A DNA stretch of 64,000 nucleotides from Pontibacter ummariensis (GCF_900188175.1 NZ_FZOQ01000010.1:124001-188000), one strand, 5' to 3'; positions 42,970-51,618 are shown, counted from the first letter of the stretch. The notes: generated by a model from the letters alone, not told the origin. Program-made: numbers and translations.

Positions 42970-43341
42970 ATGAGCGAGAAGAAATACGTTAAACAGACCA
43001 AGCCTTTCCGGGTGCCCACTACCGACGGCAAGCTGATCGAGGAGCACTTCGGGCATGCTTCCACGCAAACGGGTGCCTTTAGCGTGGCGCACATGATTGC
43101 CCCGCCGCAATGGAGCGAACCGCACCAGAACCCGGAGTTCGATGAAATCACGATCGTAACCCGTGGCCGCAAACTCATAGAGATAGATGGGGAAGAAGTG
43201 GAAGTAGGCACCGGCGAGACAATCCTGATCAAGGCAGGTGCGCGTATCCGCTACTCTAATCCTTATGACGAAGAAACTGAATATTGGTCTGTGTGTATCC
43301 CAGCCTTTGATATTAACACCGCGCACCGGGAGGAGGATTAG
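42970..43341 (+). CDS. Cupin-domain protein
   Basis: 123 residues, a single small beta-barrel. The cupin motif 1 is 'PHQNPEFDEITIVTRGRKLIEIDGE' (residues about 56-80) and motif 2 is the 'GTGETILIKAGARIRYSNPYDE' segment (about 85-106). Only part of the metal-binding set is present: one histidine (PHQ) and a glutamate. It could be a small-molecule-binding or isomerase cupin; the ligand is unknown. It follows the Kazal gene closely and ends in a strong terminator that is shared with fabI. Confidence 0.82.
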   Translation: MSEKKYVKQTKPFRVPTTDGKLIEEHFGHASTQTGAFSVAHMIAPPQWSEPHQNPEFDEITIVTRGRKLIEIDGEEVEVGTGETILIKAGARIRYSNPYDEETEYWSVCIPAFDINTAHREED

Positions 43342-43500
43342 AATTTGGAGATTTGAGGATTTAGAGATGTGGAAATTACCCTCAATAAACAGAAAGGCCT
43401 TTGCTGAACTTAACAGCAAAGGCCTTTCTGTTTATGCTCTAAGAAGATGCGAGAGTTTACTTTCAAATCTTCTCACCCCAAATTTTCAAATTCTTACTTG
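43341..43500. repeat. Short palindromic intergenic element, copy 2, around a terminator
   Basis: AATTTGGAGATTTGAGGATT-type sequence at 43342-43361 and an inverted partner (CAAATTTTCAAATTCTTA) near 43480-43497 flank the terminator at 43385-43435. The segment 43351-43370 matches 7682-7701 at 17 of 20 bases. Confidence 0.35.
43385..43435. terminator. Bidirectional terminator between the cupin gene and fabI
   Basis: A 22-bp perfect inverted repeat (43385-43406 with 43414-43435, core AAAGGCCTTTGCTG). Confidence 0.85.
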
Positions 43501-44306
43501 CTTATCATGTCCACAATATCCTCGGAGATACCCATGCTGCTGAAGCCGCCATCGTGCATCAGGTTCTGCATCGTCACCATCTTCGTCAGGTCAGAGAACA
43601 GGGAAATGGTATAGTCAGCACAGGCCTCGGCAGAAGCGTTGCCTAAAGGCGACATTTTATCTGCATAGTCATAGAAGGCATCGAAGCCGCCTACGCCTGT
43701 ACCGGCTGTTGTTTTAGTTGGAGACTGGGAGATGGTGTTTACGCGCACCTTCTTCAGCTTTCCTAAGCGATAGCCATAGTTACGGGCAATAGACTCCAGC
43801 ACCGCTTTTGCCTGCGACATGTCCGTATAGTCCGGGAACACACGCTGCGCGGCGATATAAGACAGGGCCACGACAGAACCCCACTCATTCAGGGCATCCT
43901 GTTTCTCGGCCACGTGCATTACTTTATGGAAAGACAAGGCAGAGATGTCCAAAGTCTTCAGGAACCATTCGTAGTTCAAATCACCGTAAGACTTGCCTTT
44001 GCGGATATTCGGGCTCATACCAATAGAGTGCAGCACGAAGTCTATTTTGCCGCCCAGGATTTCCTGTGACTTGGTGAACAGGTTCTCCAGGTCCTCCACA
44101 GAGGTAGCATCAGCAGGGATAATTTCTGCATTACACTCTTCTGCCAGCCTTTTGATCTCTCCCATACGCATGGCAAGCGGCGCATTGGTCAGTACGAACT
44201 CAGCACCTTCTTCGTGGGCACGTTTTGCCACTTTCCAGGCGATGGATTTCTCATCGAGCGCTCCGAAAATGATACCTTTCTTTCCTTTTAGCAAATTGTA
44301 AGACAT
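43494..44306 (-). CDS. fabI: Enoyl-[acyl-carrier-protein] reductase (FabI)
   Basis: 270 residues from the ATG at 44306 (MSYNLLKGKKGIIFGA); the open frame continues upstream to 44372, without homology pattern, and I reject that part. It is a short-chain dehydrogenase with the FabI-type nucleotide fold. The active-site Tyr-x6-Lys is in 'DYTDMSQAKAVLE', with the first conserved tyrosine in 'LSYIAAQRVFP'. It reduces the enoyl-ACP double bond in the last step of each fatty-acid elongation cycle, using NADH. It is the last gene of the leftward cluster. Confidence 0.95.
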   Translation of the reverse strand: MSYNLLKGKKGIIFGALDEKSIAWKVAKRAHEEGAEFVLTNAPLAMRMGEIKRLAEECNAEIIPADATSVEDLENLFTKSQEILGGKIDFVLHSIGMSPNIRKGKSYGDLNYEWFLKTLDISALSFHKVMHVAEKQDALNEWGSVVALSYIAAQRVFPDYTDMSQAKAVLESIARNYGYRLGKLKKVRVNTISQSPTKTTAGTGVGGFDAFYDYADKMSPLGNASAEACADYTISLFSDLTKMVTMQNLMHDGGFSSMGISEDIVDMISK

Positions 44307-44387
44307 GTCTTTATTTGTTATTTGTTTGTTGCAATACCAGGTCTTTTCCGGTAGCCCGGAAAATGGCAGCAATATAGCAATTACAAT

Positions 44388-46067
44388 TTACAGTGAAAGC
44401 AACTCCTTGGCACTTTCATAGGCACTCGCACTCGGGTTTGCCCCTGCAATCATATGGGCAATCTCATTCACGCGCTCCTGTTCGCTTAACTTGCGCACGC
44501 GGCTGATGGTACGTTCCGGCGTATCCTCCTTATACACAAAGTAATGCGTATCGCCCTGCGCAGCCATTTGCGGCAGGTGTGAGATCACGATGATCTGGTG
44601 CTTCTGGGCCATCTGCTGCATCATCTTACCCACTTTCACGGCCACCTCACCGGATATACCTGTGTCAATCTCGTCGAACACGATAGTTGGCAAAGCGGTC
44701 TTATCCGCCAACATGTACTTCACGCAGAGCATCAGGCGCGAGAATTCCCCCCCTGAGGCTGCTTTGATCAGGGTTTGCGGCTGTGCTCCCTTATTGGCAC
44801 TGAATAGAATGTTAATCTCGTCTGTACCCGTGGCAGATGGTGCGGTTTCGTTGTGCTGAATCACAATGCGCGCATTCGGCATTCCCAACTCCGCTAACAA
44901 GGTATAAAGCTCAGACTCGAATTTACCAAAGGAGCTCCTCCTTCGTTCCGACAATACTGTCGCTTTCTCCAGCACCTCTTTTTCCGCTGCTTTCATCGCT
45001 TTCTCGGTGTTGGCGATCGCTGTATCCAGGTTCAATACACTACCAACCTTTCCTTCCAGCTCTTCCTGCAGTGTCAGCAATTCCTCCACCGATTGTACCT
45101 GGTGTTTGCGCTGCAGGGTATAGATCATGTTCAGGCGCTCCTGTACTTCCAGCGTGCGCTGCGGGTCTGCCTCTGTTTTACGTTCTGCATCTTCCAGTTC
45201 GCCGGCAATATCCCCCAGTTCAATCATACAGCTCTCCGTGCGGTTGCGCAGGTCCTCGTACTTACTGGAGAAAGAGGCCAGCTGCCCGATCAGATGTGCC
45301 GTATCTTTCAGGGCGGAAATAATGTTGAACTCCGATTCTGTGAGGGACTGTACCGCCTGCGTGAGCTTTAGCTTGATATCCTCGGCATTCTCCAGTTGCT
45401 TTAGCTCCTCTTCCTGCTCTTCCTGCTCGCCTGCCTGCAGGTTCGCTTCTTCCAGCTCGTTTAGCAAAAAGGTATTGTAGTCCAGTTCTTTCTGGGCCTG
45501 AGCTAACTGGTCCGTCAGCTTCCTATAATCGCTCTCCAGCTTTTTATACTTCCGGTACGTGTCGTGATAAGCTTTCAGGTACGACAGGTTTCCGGCATAG
45601 ATGTCCAGCGAGGTATTACCGGCGTACACGTCCAGGATGTTCAGCTGATAACTCGTGTCCCCCAACTGCAGCGTGTCGTGCTGCGAGTGAATATCCATCA
45701 GGTTCTCGCCCACCTTTCGGATCACATCCAGGGTAACGGGCGTATCATTTACGAAGGCGCGCGACTTCCCACTCGGGCTAATTTCCCGGCGCAGAATGCA
45801 CTGCTTGTCATAGTCCAGGTCCTCCGAAGCGAAAAGCTCCTTCAGGTTGTAAGAGGAAATATCAAAAACCCCCTCGATCACGCACTTCTGCTCCTGGTCA
45901 AACAAGAGCTTAGAGTCAGCGCGGTTGCCTAACAGCAAACCAATAGCCCCCAGCATAATGGACTTACCGGCCCCTGTCTCACCCGTGATGATATTGAGTA
46001 CCGGAGACGGATTCATCTCCAGCTTCTCGATCAGGGCATAATTCTTTATTTTAAGATCTATCAGCAT
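44388..46067 (-). CDS. recN: DNA repair protein RecN
   Basis: 559 residues. An SMC-like ATPase: N-terminal Walker A 'NIITGETGAGKSIMLGAIG' (residues about 26-44), a coiled-coil middle (about 150-380) and C-terminal ABC signature 'ASGGEFSRLMLCVKY' with Walker B 'PTIVFDEIDTGISGEVA'. RecN tethers DNA ends during double-strand break repair. It is encoded 81 bases upstream of fabI in the same direction, a conserved neighbourhood in Cytophagales by my recollection. Confidence 0.96.
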   Translation of the reverse strand: MLIDLKIKNYALIEKLEMNPSPVLNIITGETGAGKSIMLGAIGLLLGNRADSKLLFDQEQKCVIEGVFDISSYNLKELFASEDLDYDKQCILRREISPSGKSRAFVNDTPVTLDVIRKVGENLMDIHSQHDTLQLGDTSYQLNILDVYAGNTSLDIYAGNLSYLKAYHDTYRKYKKLESDYRKLTDQLAQAQKELDYNTFLLNELEEANLQAGEQEEQEEELKQLENAEDIKLKLTQAVQSLTESEFNIISALKDTAHLIGQLASFSSKYEDLRNRTESCMIELGDIAGELEDAERKTEADPQRTLEVQERLNMIYTLQRKHQVQSVEELLTLQEELEGKVGSVLNLDTAIANTEKAMKAAEKEVLEKATVLSERRRSSFGKFESELYTLLAELGMPNARIVIQHNETAPSATGTDEINILFSANKGAQPQTLIKAASGGEFSRLMLCVKYMLADKTALPTIVFDEIDTGISGEVAVKVGKMMQQMAQKHQIIVISHLPQMAAQGDTHYFVYKEDTPERTISRVRKLSEQERVNEIAHMIAGANPSASAYESAKELLSL

Positions 46068-46204
46068 ATATACAATACAAGGCGAAAGCCATAAGGAAAA
46101 GACTTTTGCCTATGCTAAAGTTCGTTAATTGAGCTCTATTTTGAAGTATGAAATTTACAGAAAATGTAGCGGCAAAGTTTAGCTAAACGCCTTCCCTTCC
46201 CACT

Positions 46205-46435
46205 TTAATAAGCCGCCTCTATGTCGTAGATCACCTCCTCTACCTCTTCCATGGGCATGGTATGGCGATGGAAGCGCTGGTCCTGCAACTGTAGGCCAGC
46301 CGGGTCTACTGCTCTAAGCACACCGGTTAGCACCACTCTGTTGCGTAAGACCACCTGCACGGTTGGCCGCTGCAACAGCTCGAGGTTATGCTGTAAAAGG
46401 TCTTTTCTGAAAATGCGGATCTGGCGCTTTCCCAT
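46205..46435 (-). CDS. Small Sm-like (LSm/Hfq-type fold?) protein
   Basis: 76 residues from the ATG at 46435; the frame is open to 46453. After a basic amphipathic N-terminal helix (GKRQIRIFRKDLLQHNL), the segment 'TVQVVLRNRVVLTGVLRAVDPAGLQLQD' has the beta-1/beta-2/beta-3 pattern of an Sm1 motif (V.L..G....G.L...D), and 'HTMPMEEVEEVIYDIEA' matches an Sm2-like end (IP...I..I). I recognise a small conserved Cytophagales protein of this shape but no assigned name. It could be an RNA-binding Sm-like ring protein; a mere SH3-like barrel is the alternative. It lies between porD and recN. Confidence 0.65.
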   Translation of the reverse strand: MGKRQIRIFRKDLLQHNLELLQRPTVQVVLRNRVVLTGVLRAVDPAGLQLQDQRFHRHTMPMEEVEEVIYDIEAAY

Positions 46436-46510
46436 GCGGCTAAGAGTATACACACAACAGCGATTTATGCCACCGTGAAGTTACACTCTTTCTCTGAGAT
46501 TCTAAAAATT

Positions 46511-47416
46511 TTAGCGTTTTAGCAAAACCTCATATTTGCTGTTGTTGGTAGGGTCCGTCTGCGACAGAATGGAGTAGGCCTGCTGCTTTTGAGCCGGAGC
46601 AGCTGTTTTGAACATGTTCACCAGTTCAACGGACTTAGCGTCGAAGAAAGACAGGATAATGGCTGCGCTTGGCTTTTGTTGCTGTAGCGCCTGAATGCTC
46701 TGCAACACGCCCAGCACTGTCTCCCGTGCTTTTTCCGGGTTTTCTGCCATTACATCCAGGCCTTGGCGGTGCATGTTATATATAGCCTCCCGGTAAGGCA
46801 GGAACTGGGGGTCCTGCAGGTTGTCAATCATCCAGTAGCGGTTGCGGTTGCCATCAAAGGCTTTCCAGCCCGGGTAGCCGGCCCCTTGCGAAGCAGCCAG
46901 ATTTAACACGGCTCTTGCCTTGTCAAAAGCCGGAGCACCTCCTAAGCGGCCATAGCTGTCATTGTCCATGCCAATGATCATATAGGCGTAAAAGGCCAGC
47001 ATGGAGGACAAATTGGAGGAGTAGTTGTTATCGGAATAATCGAGTTGCTGGGCACTGTTAAACTGAAAGGTCCAGTCCTTGTCTATGAAAGAGAAAAGCG
47101 TGGAAGAGTAGCCCGTGCCATAAGCGGGCCGTACCGATACGACCTGCACATTGGCTTTAAACGTACCAATCTCGGGCATCTCCGTCAGGTTAATGAGCAG
47201 GCGGCACTGCACGCGCTCCTCAGGCCGGTAGGCTTGGTCTGTCCAGCGGCGGTTGTTCATAAACTCCGAAATGCGGTTCTGCATGTCTGCAAACAACTGC
47301 CGGTCTGTGTACTGTACCTGTTGGCTGTTTACTACTACCTCACACTGCAACTCCTGCGCCTGCGCGGCCCAGGCTACAGCAAACAACATTAGCCAAACAA
47401 GTACTCTCTTTTTCAT
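46511..47416 (-). CDS. porD: PorD/DUF4835 family protein
   Basis: 301 residues with a signal peptide (cleavage after AQA, about residue 21). The N-terminal sequence 'ELQCEVVVNSQQVQYTDRQLFADMQNRISEFMNNRRWT' and the 'GYSSTLFSFIDKDWTFQFN' block are typical of DUF4835, which is now named for the T9SS-associated PorD. It is periplasmic or outer-membrane linked; its exact T9SS role is not established. The ATG overlaps the coaB stop by four bases (47413-47416). The presence of a T9SS cargo at 33.8 kb fits. Confidence 0.85.
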   Translation of the reverse strand: MKKRVLVWLMLFAVAWAAQAQELQCEVVVNSQQVQYTDRQLFADMQNRISEFMNNRRWTDQAYRPEERVQCRLLINLTEMPEIGTFKANVQVVSVRPAYGTGYSSTLFSFIDKDWTFQFNSAQQLDYSDNNYSSNLSSMLAFYAYMIIGMDNDSYGRLGGAPAFDKARAVLNLAASQGAGYPGWKAFDGNRNRYWMIDNLQDPQFLPYREAIYNMHRQGLDVMAENPEKARETVLGVLQSIQALQQQKPSAAIILSFFDAKSVELVNMFKTAAPAQKQQAYSILSQTDPTNNSKYEVLLKR

Positions 47417-48078
47417 TGTATTCGTTCCCAGATTAGGTTGACGATGTCCTGCGCCACCTCCGTCTTTGGCTTTAGCTCAAAGGCTGTGGTGGCGTCCTGC
47501 TCAATAACCGTAATTTTATTCGTGTCGTGCCTGAAACCTGCCCCCGGGTCATTCAGGGAGTTCAGCACGATCATGTCTAAGTTTTTCTTGCGGAGCTTTT
47601 CCCGGGCATTGGCGCTCTCGTCATGCGTCTCCAGGGCAAAGCCCACCGAAAACTGCCCTGCCTTCTTTTGTTTGCCCAAGGCCGCTGCAATGTCAACGTT
47701 TTTTACCAGCTCTATCGTCAGCTCGTCGCCTGCTTTTTTTATCTTTTTTTCGGCCACCACTTTAGGCTTATAATCAGCCACAGCAGCGGCAAACACCAGA
47801 ATATCCGCAGCATCCGCCTTTTGTGACACAGCGGCATACATTTCATCTGCCGACGTAACAGGCGTTACGATAATGTTGGCATGCTGTGCACTCAGGTTAG
47901 TCGGCCCGGACACCAGCTGCACAGTGGCCCCATGCGCGGCAAAACACTCTGCCAATGCGTAACCCATTTTACCGGTAGAGTGGTTCCCGATAAAGCGCAC
48001 CGGGTCGATTGGTTCGTGTGTAGGCCCTGCCGTCAGCAGTACTGTTTTGCCTTTAAACGATTTTTCTGTCACCTTCAA
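47413..48078 (-). CDS. coaB: Phosphopantothenate-cysteine ligase half of CoaBC (CoaB), separated by a frameshift
   Basis: 221 residues in a frame beginning with a TTG at 48078. The real homology begins at 'FKGKTVLLTAGPTHEPIDPVRFIGNHSTGKMGYAL', the CoaB nucleotide-binding region, and continues to 'KIKKAGDELTIELVKNVDI' and the 'LNDPGAGFRHDTNKITVI' region. The ligase joins cysteine to phosphopantothenate with CTP. In relatives this is the C-terminal half of a fused CoaBC. Here it is in a different frame from coaC. If translated from the TTG it may be coupled to the coaC stop, which lies within the overlap of 26 bases. Alternative: sequencing error in the A run. Confidence 0.75.
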   Translation of the reverse strand: MKVTEKSFKGKTVLLTAGPTHEPIDPVRFIGNHSTGKMGYALAECFAAHGATVQLVSGPTNLSAQHANIIVTPVTSADEMYAAVSQKADAADILVFAAAVADYKPKVVAEKKIKKAGDELTIELVKNVDIAAALGKQKKAGQFSVGFALETHDESANAREKLRKKNLDMIVLNSLNDPGAGFRHDTNKITVIEQDATTAFELKPKTEVAQDIVNLIWERIQ

Positions 48079-48613
48079 AGAAATTCTGAAGCACCTGTAC
48101 GATCTCCTCTGGCTCTGCCATACGCCCCTGCCCTACCAGGCCACTTGCCAGCTCACCGTAGCCAGCTTCAATAATGCGGTTCCCGAATCCCTGCAGCCTC
48201 CTGAAGTTATGCTGAACGGCCGGGTGCTGGTACATGTCCAGGTCCATGGCCGGGGCAACAAAAACCGGGCAGCGTGCCGAAAGGTAGGTAGCGCTGAGCA
48301 GGTTATCGCAGAGGCCGTTAGCAAATTTGGCAACTGTGTTAGCGGTGGCGGGCGCCACGACCAAGGCATCGGCCCACAGACCCAGGTCCACGTGGTTGTT
48401 CCAGGTACCTGTCTCGTCTTTTACAAACTGGCTAAGTACCGGCCGTTTAGAGAGGGTGGCGAGTGTAAGAGGGGTTATAAACTCAGAAGCAGAAGTAGTC
48501 AGGATAACCTGCACTTCTGCTTCTGCTTTTATGAGTAGGCGAACAAGTATAGCAGCTTTATAGGCCGCTATACTCCCGCATACTCCCAATACTATTTTTT
48601 TACCTTTCAACAT
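48053..48613 (-). CDS. coaC: Phosphopantothenoylcysteine decarboxylase half of CoaBC (CoaC)
   Basis: 186 residues. Flavin fold 'KKIVLGVCGSIAAYKAAILVRLL', catalytic His in 'TWNNHVDLGLWADALVVAPATANT', and the 'FVAPAMDLDMYQHPAV' segment. It decarboxylates phosphopantothenoylcysteine in CoA synthesis. The frame ends 'FFEGDRKIV*'. Removing one base of the A5/T5 run at 48061-48065 would join it to the coaB frame as 'FFEGDRKSFKGKTV', giving one chain of about 400 residues, the usual CoaBC length. Thus the split looks like a one-base insertion (or an assembly error) rather than two ancestral genes. Confidence 0.8.
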   Translation of the reverse strand: MLKGKKIVLGVCGSIAAYKAAILVRLLIKAEAEVQVILTTSASEFITPLTLATLSKRPVLSQFVKDETGTWNNHVDLGLWADALVVAPATANTVAKFANGLCDNLLSATYLSARCPVFVAPAMDLDMYQHPAVQHNFRRLQGFGNRIIEAGYGELASGLVGQGRMAEPEEIVQVLQNFFEGDRKIV

Positions 48614-48622
48614 CCCTGTTTA

Positions 48623-48952
48623 CTACAGGTTGATGTCCTCCTGTGTTTCTTCGTCTGGTTTTCTAACGTACACCTTTCCTTCCAGGAACTCCTCAATGGC
48701 CAGGTTGGTCGGCTTAGGCAGACGCTCGTAGTACTTGGATATCTCGATCTGCTCGCGGTTCTCGAACACTTCCTCCAAGTTATCTACAGTAGTGGCAAAC
48801 TCAGCCAGCTTCGAGTTCAGCTCCTCTTTCAGCTTAACGGAGATCTGGTTTGCTCTTTTAGAAATAACAGCCACAGACATGTACATGTTGCCGGTTTGCT
48901 CTGCAAAGTCGGCCATGTTGCGGGTAACGATAGATGATGGAACTGCTGCCAT
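48623..48952 (-). CDS. rpoZ: RNA polymerase omega subunit
   Basis: 109 residues, the length seen in Bacteroidota. The omega core is 'SVAVISKRANQISVKLKEELNSKLAEFA', with the usual N-terminal 'MAAVPSSIVTRNMADFAEQTGNMY'-type region; the C-terminus is acidic. It helps assembly and stability of the RNA polymerase core. It lies 9 bases upstream of coaC and 10 downstream of bamD, so all are in one transcript. Confidence 0.9.
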   Translation of the reverse strand: MAAVPSSIVTRNMADFAEQTGNMYMSVAVISKRANQISVKLKEELNSKLAEFATTVDNLEEVFENREQIEISKYYERLPKPTNLAIEEFLEGKVYVRKPDEETQEDINL

Positions 48953-48962
48953 ATGTTTATAA

Positions 48963-49787
48963 TTATGAATTCGCTTGTTTAGATTTTCTTATTTTCTCCA
49001 GCGCATCCTGTGCCTGGTCGTATATCTGCTCTGCCTGACGTCGGTAACGGCTGTCGGGATACTGATCTACAAAACTTTGGAAATAGTCAATCGCCTCGAA
49101 AAAGCGCTCTTCCTGCTTGCTTAGTACGCTCTCCTGTGCAAAACGGTATTGGGCGTCTAGCCTCAGGAAAGCAGCTTCCTCAGCGTAAGGCGAAGAGGCG
49201 TGCTCCTGCAAAAAGTTATTCAGGGCCACCGCAGCCGAGCGCCATTTGAATAGCTTGTAGTACAGGCGTGCTTGGTTAAAGTCCTTCTTATCCAGCTTCA
49301 CGTACAGCCCCTCGATCAGCCTGTTCACTTCATCAGCACGCTCGCTATTCGGGTAGCGCACCAGGAACTCCTCCAAAGCCTCTATGGCCGTGATCGTCGG
49401 TGTCTGGTCCTCCTCAAAGCTTGGCGACTGCTCATAAAGCGACAGTGCCTGCAGGAACATGGCCTCCTCCGCTAAAGGGCTACGTGGGTACGTGGTATAG
49501 AACGTTCGGAAATACGCATTAGACAAGATGTAGTTGTCCTGCATGTAGTGCGACTTGGCCTGATAAAACTGAGCCTTTTCCGCATCCTCGGTACCTGTCA
49601 GTAGCGGAGTCACCTGGTCCAGCAACAGAGAGGCCCGGTAGTAATCCTCGTCCTCGTAATACTCTAGCGCGGCCTTGTACTTCTCGGCAACGTTGTTACT
49701 CTTCAGCAGTTTCTGAAAGTTGCTACAGCCACTGACCAGCAGTAACAAGCAAAATAATGCAAGGGTATGTAGAAAGCCTCTATTCAT
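48963..49787 (-). CDS. bamD: Outer membrane assembly lipoprotein BamD
   Basis: 274 residues. The lipobox LVSGC gives Cys21, as for an outer-membrane lipoprotein facing the periplasm. Tetratricopeptide-type repeats run through the rest: 'YKAALEYYEDEDYYRASLLLDQVTPLLTGT', 'AQFYQAKSHYMQDNYILSNAYFRTFYTTYPRSPLAEEAMFLQAL', and more. BamD belongs to the complex that inserts beta-barrel proteins. It opens the housekeeping cluster directly after the OstA-like gene and 10 bases before rpoZ. Confidence 0.93.
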   Translation of the reverse strand: MNRGFLHTLALFCLLLLVSGCSNFQKLLKSNNVAEKYKAALEYYEDEDYYRASLLLDQVTPLLTGTEDAEKAQFYQAKSHYMQDNYILSNAYFRTFYTTYPRSPLAEEAMFLQALSLYEQSPSFEEDQTPTITAIEALEEFLVRYPNSERADEVNRLIEGLYVKLDKKDFNQARLYYKLFKWRSAAVALNNFLQEHASSPYAEEAAFLRLDAQYRFAQESVLSKQEERFFEAIDYFQSFVDQYPDSRYRRQAEQIYDQAQDALEKIRKSKQANS

Positions 49788-49864
49788 GAACAGGCAAAAT
49801 TATGGAATATCTGATTGATTTACAAAACACAAACTGTAAAGTGCCAGGCTTGCTACGCCCCAGC

Positions 49865-51484
49865 CTACTTTTTCTTTTTCGCGGGCTTTGCCTTTTTGCC
49901 CGTTGCCTGTGCCGCCACAGGCTTTGGCTTAGGAGCCACTGCTGGCTTTGCCGGGGACTTTTTGGAAAGAACCTGTTGTTTTGTAGGCCTTTGCTCAGCC
50001 TTCCACACAAAGCCCTCCAGTGTTCGCATCTCTTCTTTCAGTTCGTGCGGCGGAATGAAGTTGGCGTCCGGTTGCACTAAGAACGAGATCGTCTTTAGTT
50101 TATTCTCTGCAAATTTCAGGATCATGTCGCTGCTGATGGACTTGTTCATGCCTGTGAGCAGGGTATCGCCTTCCAAGGCATAGTACAGGCTCTCGCCATT
50201 GCCGTTCACATTCACCCGGCTGATATCCCCTTCCTTGAAGTAGGCTGTCATGTCACGCCCCTTCACCTGGTTGTAGTTCCGGAGAGTGTCTTCTGACGAG
50301 ATAAAGGCGTTGCTGTACATGTACATCCGGTCAATGGTCTTGTTGCGCATCTGGATGTGAATTGTGTCTGCTACTAACTGGCTTTTATCGCTCCATAGCA
50401 CCGGCTTCACGTTCAGGTGCATGACAGAGTCTGTGCGGTTGTAGCTCAGGGAATCGGCGACACCCTGCAGGTCTGACTTGTAGATCTTAACTCCGTGCCA
50501 AGCATAGATCATGCTGGGCTTGCCCGGTGCCTTCGCCTCGCGCGACATCAGCGTATCGGCCGCCATGTACAGAGTATCGCCTTCCATGACGGTTTCCATC
50601 ACAGGGTTTCCGTATACTTTGGCCACCCCTTTTTCGCGCCAGTAGCGCCCGGTTTGGCCGTATATCGTCACGTCATCCTTTAGGGAGCGCAGCGACACAT
50701 TCTTCTCGGCAAAACCGTAGCCCGTGTTCTGATCATAGTACAGCTTATCGCCCCCCAGCCGGTACTCTGGTGTCAGGATATAGGCATTGCGCCCAAAGCG
50801 GGAAATCTTCTCCAGCGTGTTGTACGTACCTTCCTCAGCGTAAAGGTCGCCCTGCTGCCCTTTGATAAAGGTTGGCCCCTGAAAGTACACGACCTTGGTC
50901 AGGGTGTTGTACTTCATGTTCTCGGCCGTAATGTTATAATCCTTGGTAAACACTTTCACGTTCTGCTGAAAGTCGAACACCTTGGTATCCGTATTATAAG
51001 AGCCACGACGGCTTTCGAGGCGGTTCTCCGGGTCTACAATCGTGCCTCCCTCCGTATAAGTAGCCGTATGGGTATTCAGGTCGTAGTTAAGGCTGGGGGT
51101 GGTCAGCGTCATACTCGGGTCCCGCATCAGCACATTACCGCTGATCTGGGCCGAGCGCTTATCGCCATCATAGGTGGCGCGGTTACCCGTGATTGTTACC
51201 GTATCAGCCTGGTTGATGCGGACATTGCCAAAGGCCTCCAGCACATTCTTTTCCTTGTACTGGTACACCGAGTCGGCATACAATATGGCGTCATTCTGCT
51301 TGAACACCACGTTACCGATCAGCTTATCGATGCGCTGTCCGTTGAAGACGCCGCCGATCAGCTCATTGGCACCCTGCAACTGTACTTTCTCCCCCTTCCC
51401 CTCCTTAGCGGGCTTCTGCTGGGCTAAAACGGCAACAGAGAGCAGGGTGAAGACAAGAGAAAAGAGTAGTTTTGTAACCTTCAT
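49865..51484 (-). CDS. OstA-like (LptA/LptD N-domain-type) envelope protein
   Basis: 539 residues with a signal peptide (about 1-21). From residue about 35 onward it is a long series of beta strands typical of the OstA/LptA jelly-roll: 'NELIGGVFNGQRIDKLIGNVVFKQNDAILYADSVYQYKEKN', 'TVTITGNRATYDGDKRSAQISGNVLMRDPSMTL', and so on through about residue 440. The C-terminus is lysine/alanine/proline-rich and ends KKAKPAKKKK. OstA-like folds carry lipopolysaccharide or related glycolipid across the periplasm. It is the first gene of the cluster and is divergent from tilS. Confidence 0.87.
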   Translation of the reverse strand: MKVTKLLFSLVFTLLSVAVLAQQKPAKEGKGEKVQLQGANELIGGVFNGQRIDKLIGNVVFKQNDAILYADSVYQYKEKNVLEAFGNVRINQADTVTITGNRATYDGDKRSAQISGNVLMRDPSMTLTTPSLNYDLNTHTATYTEGGTIVDPENRLESRRGSYNTDTKVFDFQQNVKVFTKDYNITAENMKYNTLTKVVYFQGPTFIKGQQGDLYAEEGTYNTLEKISRFGRNAYILTPEYRLGGDKLYYDQNTGYGFAEKNVSLRSLKDDVTIYGQTGRYWREKGVAKVYGNPVMETVMEGDTLYMAADTLMSREAKAPGKPSMIYAWHGVKIYKSDLQGVADSLSYNRTDSVMHLNVKPVLWSDKSQLVADTIHIQMRNKTIDRMYMYSNAFISSEDTLRNYNQVKGRDMTAYFKEGDISRVNVNGNGESLYYALEGDTLLTGMNKSISSDMILKFAENKLKTISFLVQPDANFIPPHELKEEMRTLEGFVWKAEQRPTKQQVLSKKSPAKPAVAPKPKPVAAQATGKKAKPAKKKK

Positions 51485-51618
51485 TTAGTATCAGACAAAA
51501 GACAAAAGACGACGGGACAAAAGACAGCAGAAAGACAAGCCTTTCTTCCTTTACCCAAAAGGTCTTTCATCAGGAAATTAACATTCAAAATTAGAAAAAA
51601 ATTACCAGCCGCTGCCCT

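Noticed and set aside
48055..48070. Programmed -1 ribosomal frameshift in coaBC
   Set aside because: Joining the two frames needs a +1 change (loss of one base), and the local codons AGA AAA ATC do not form a -1 slippery heptamer; no pseudoknot was noticed. Homopolymer error or mutation is simpler.
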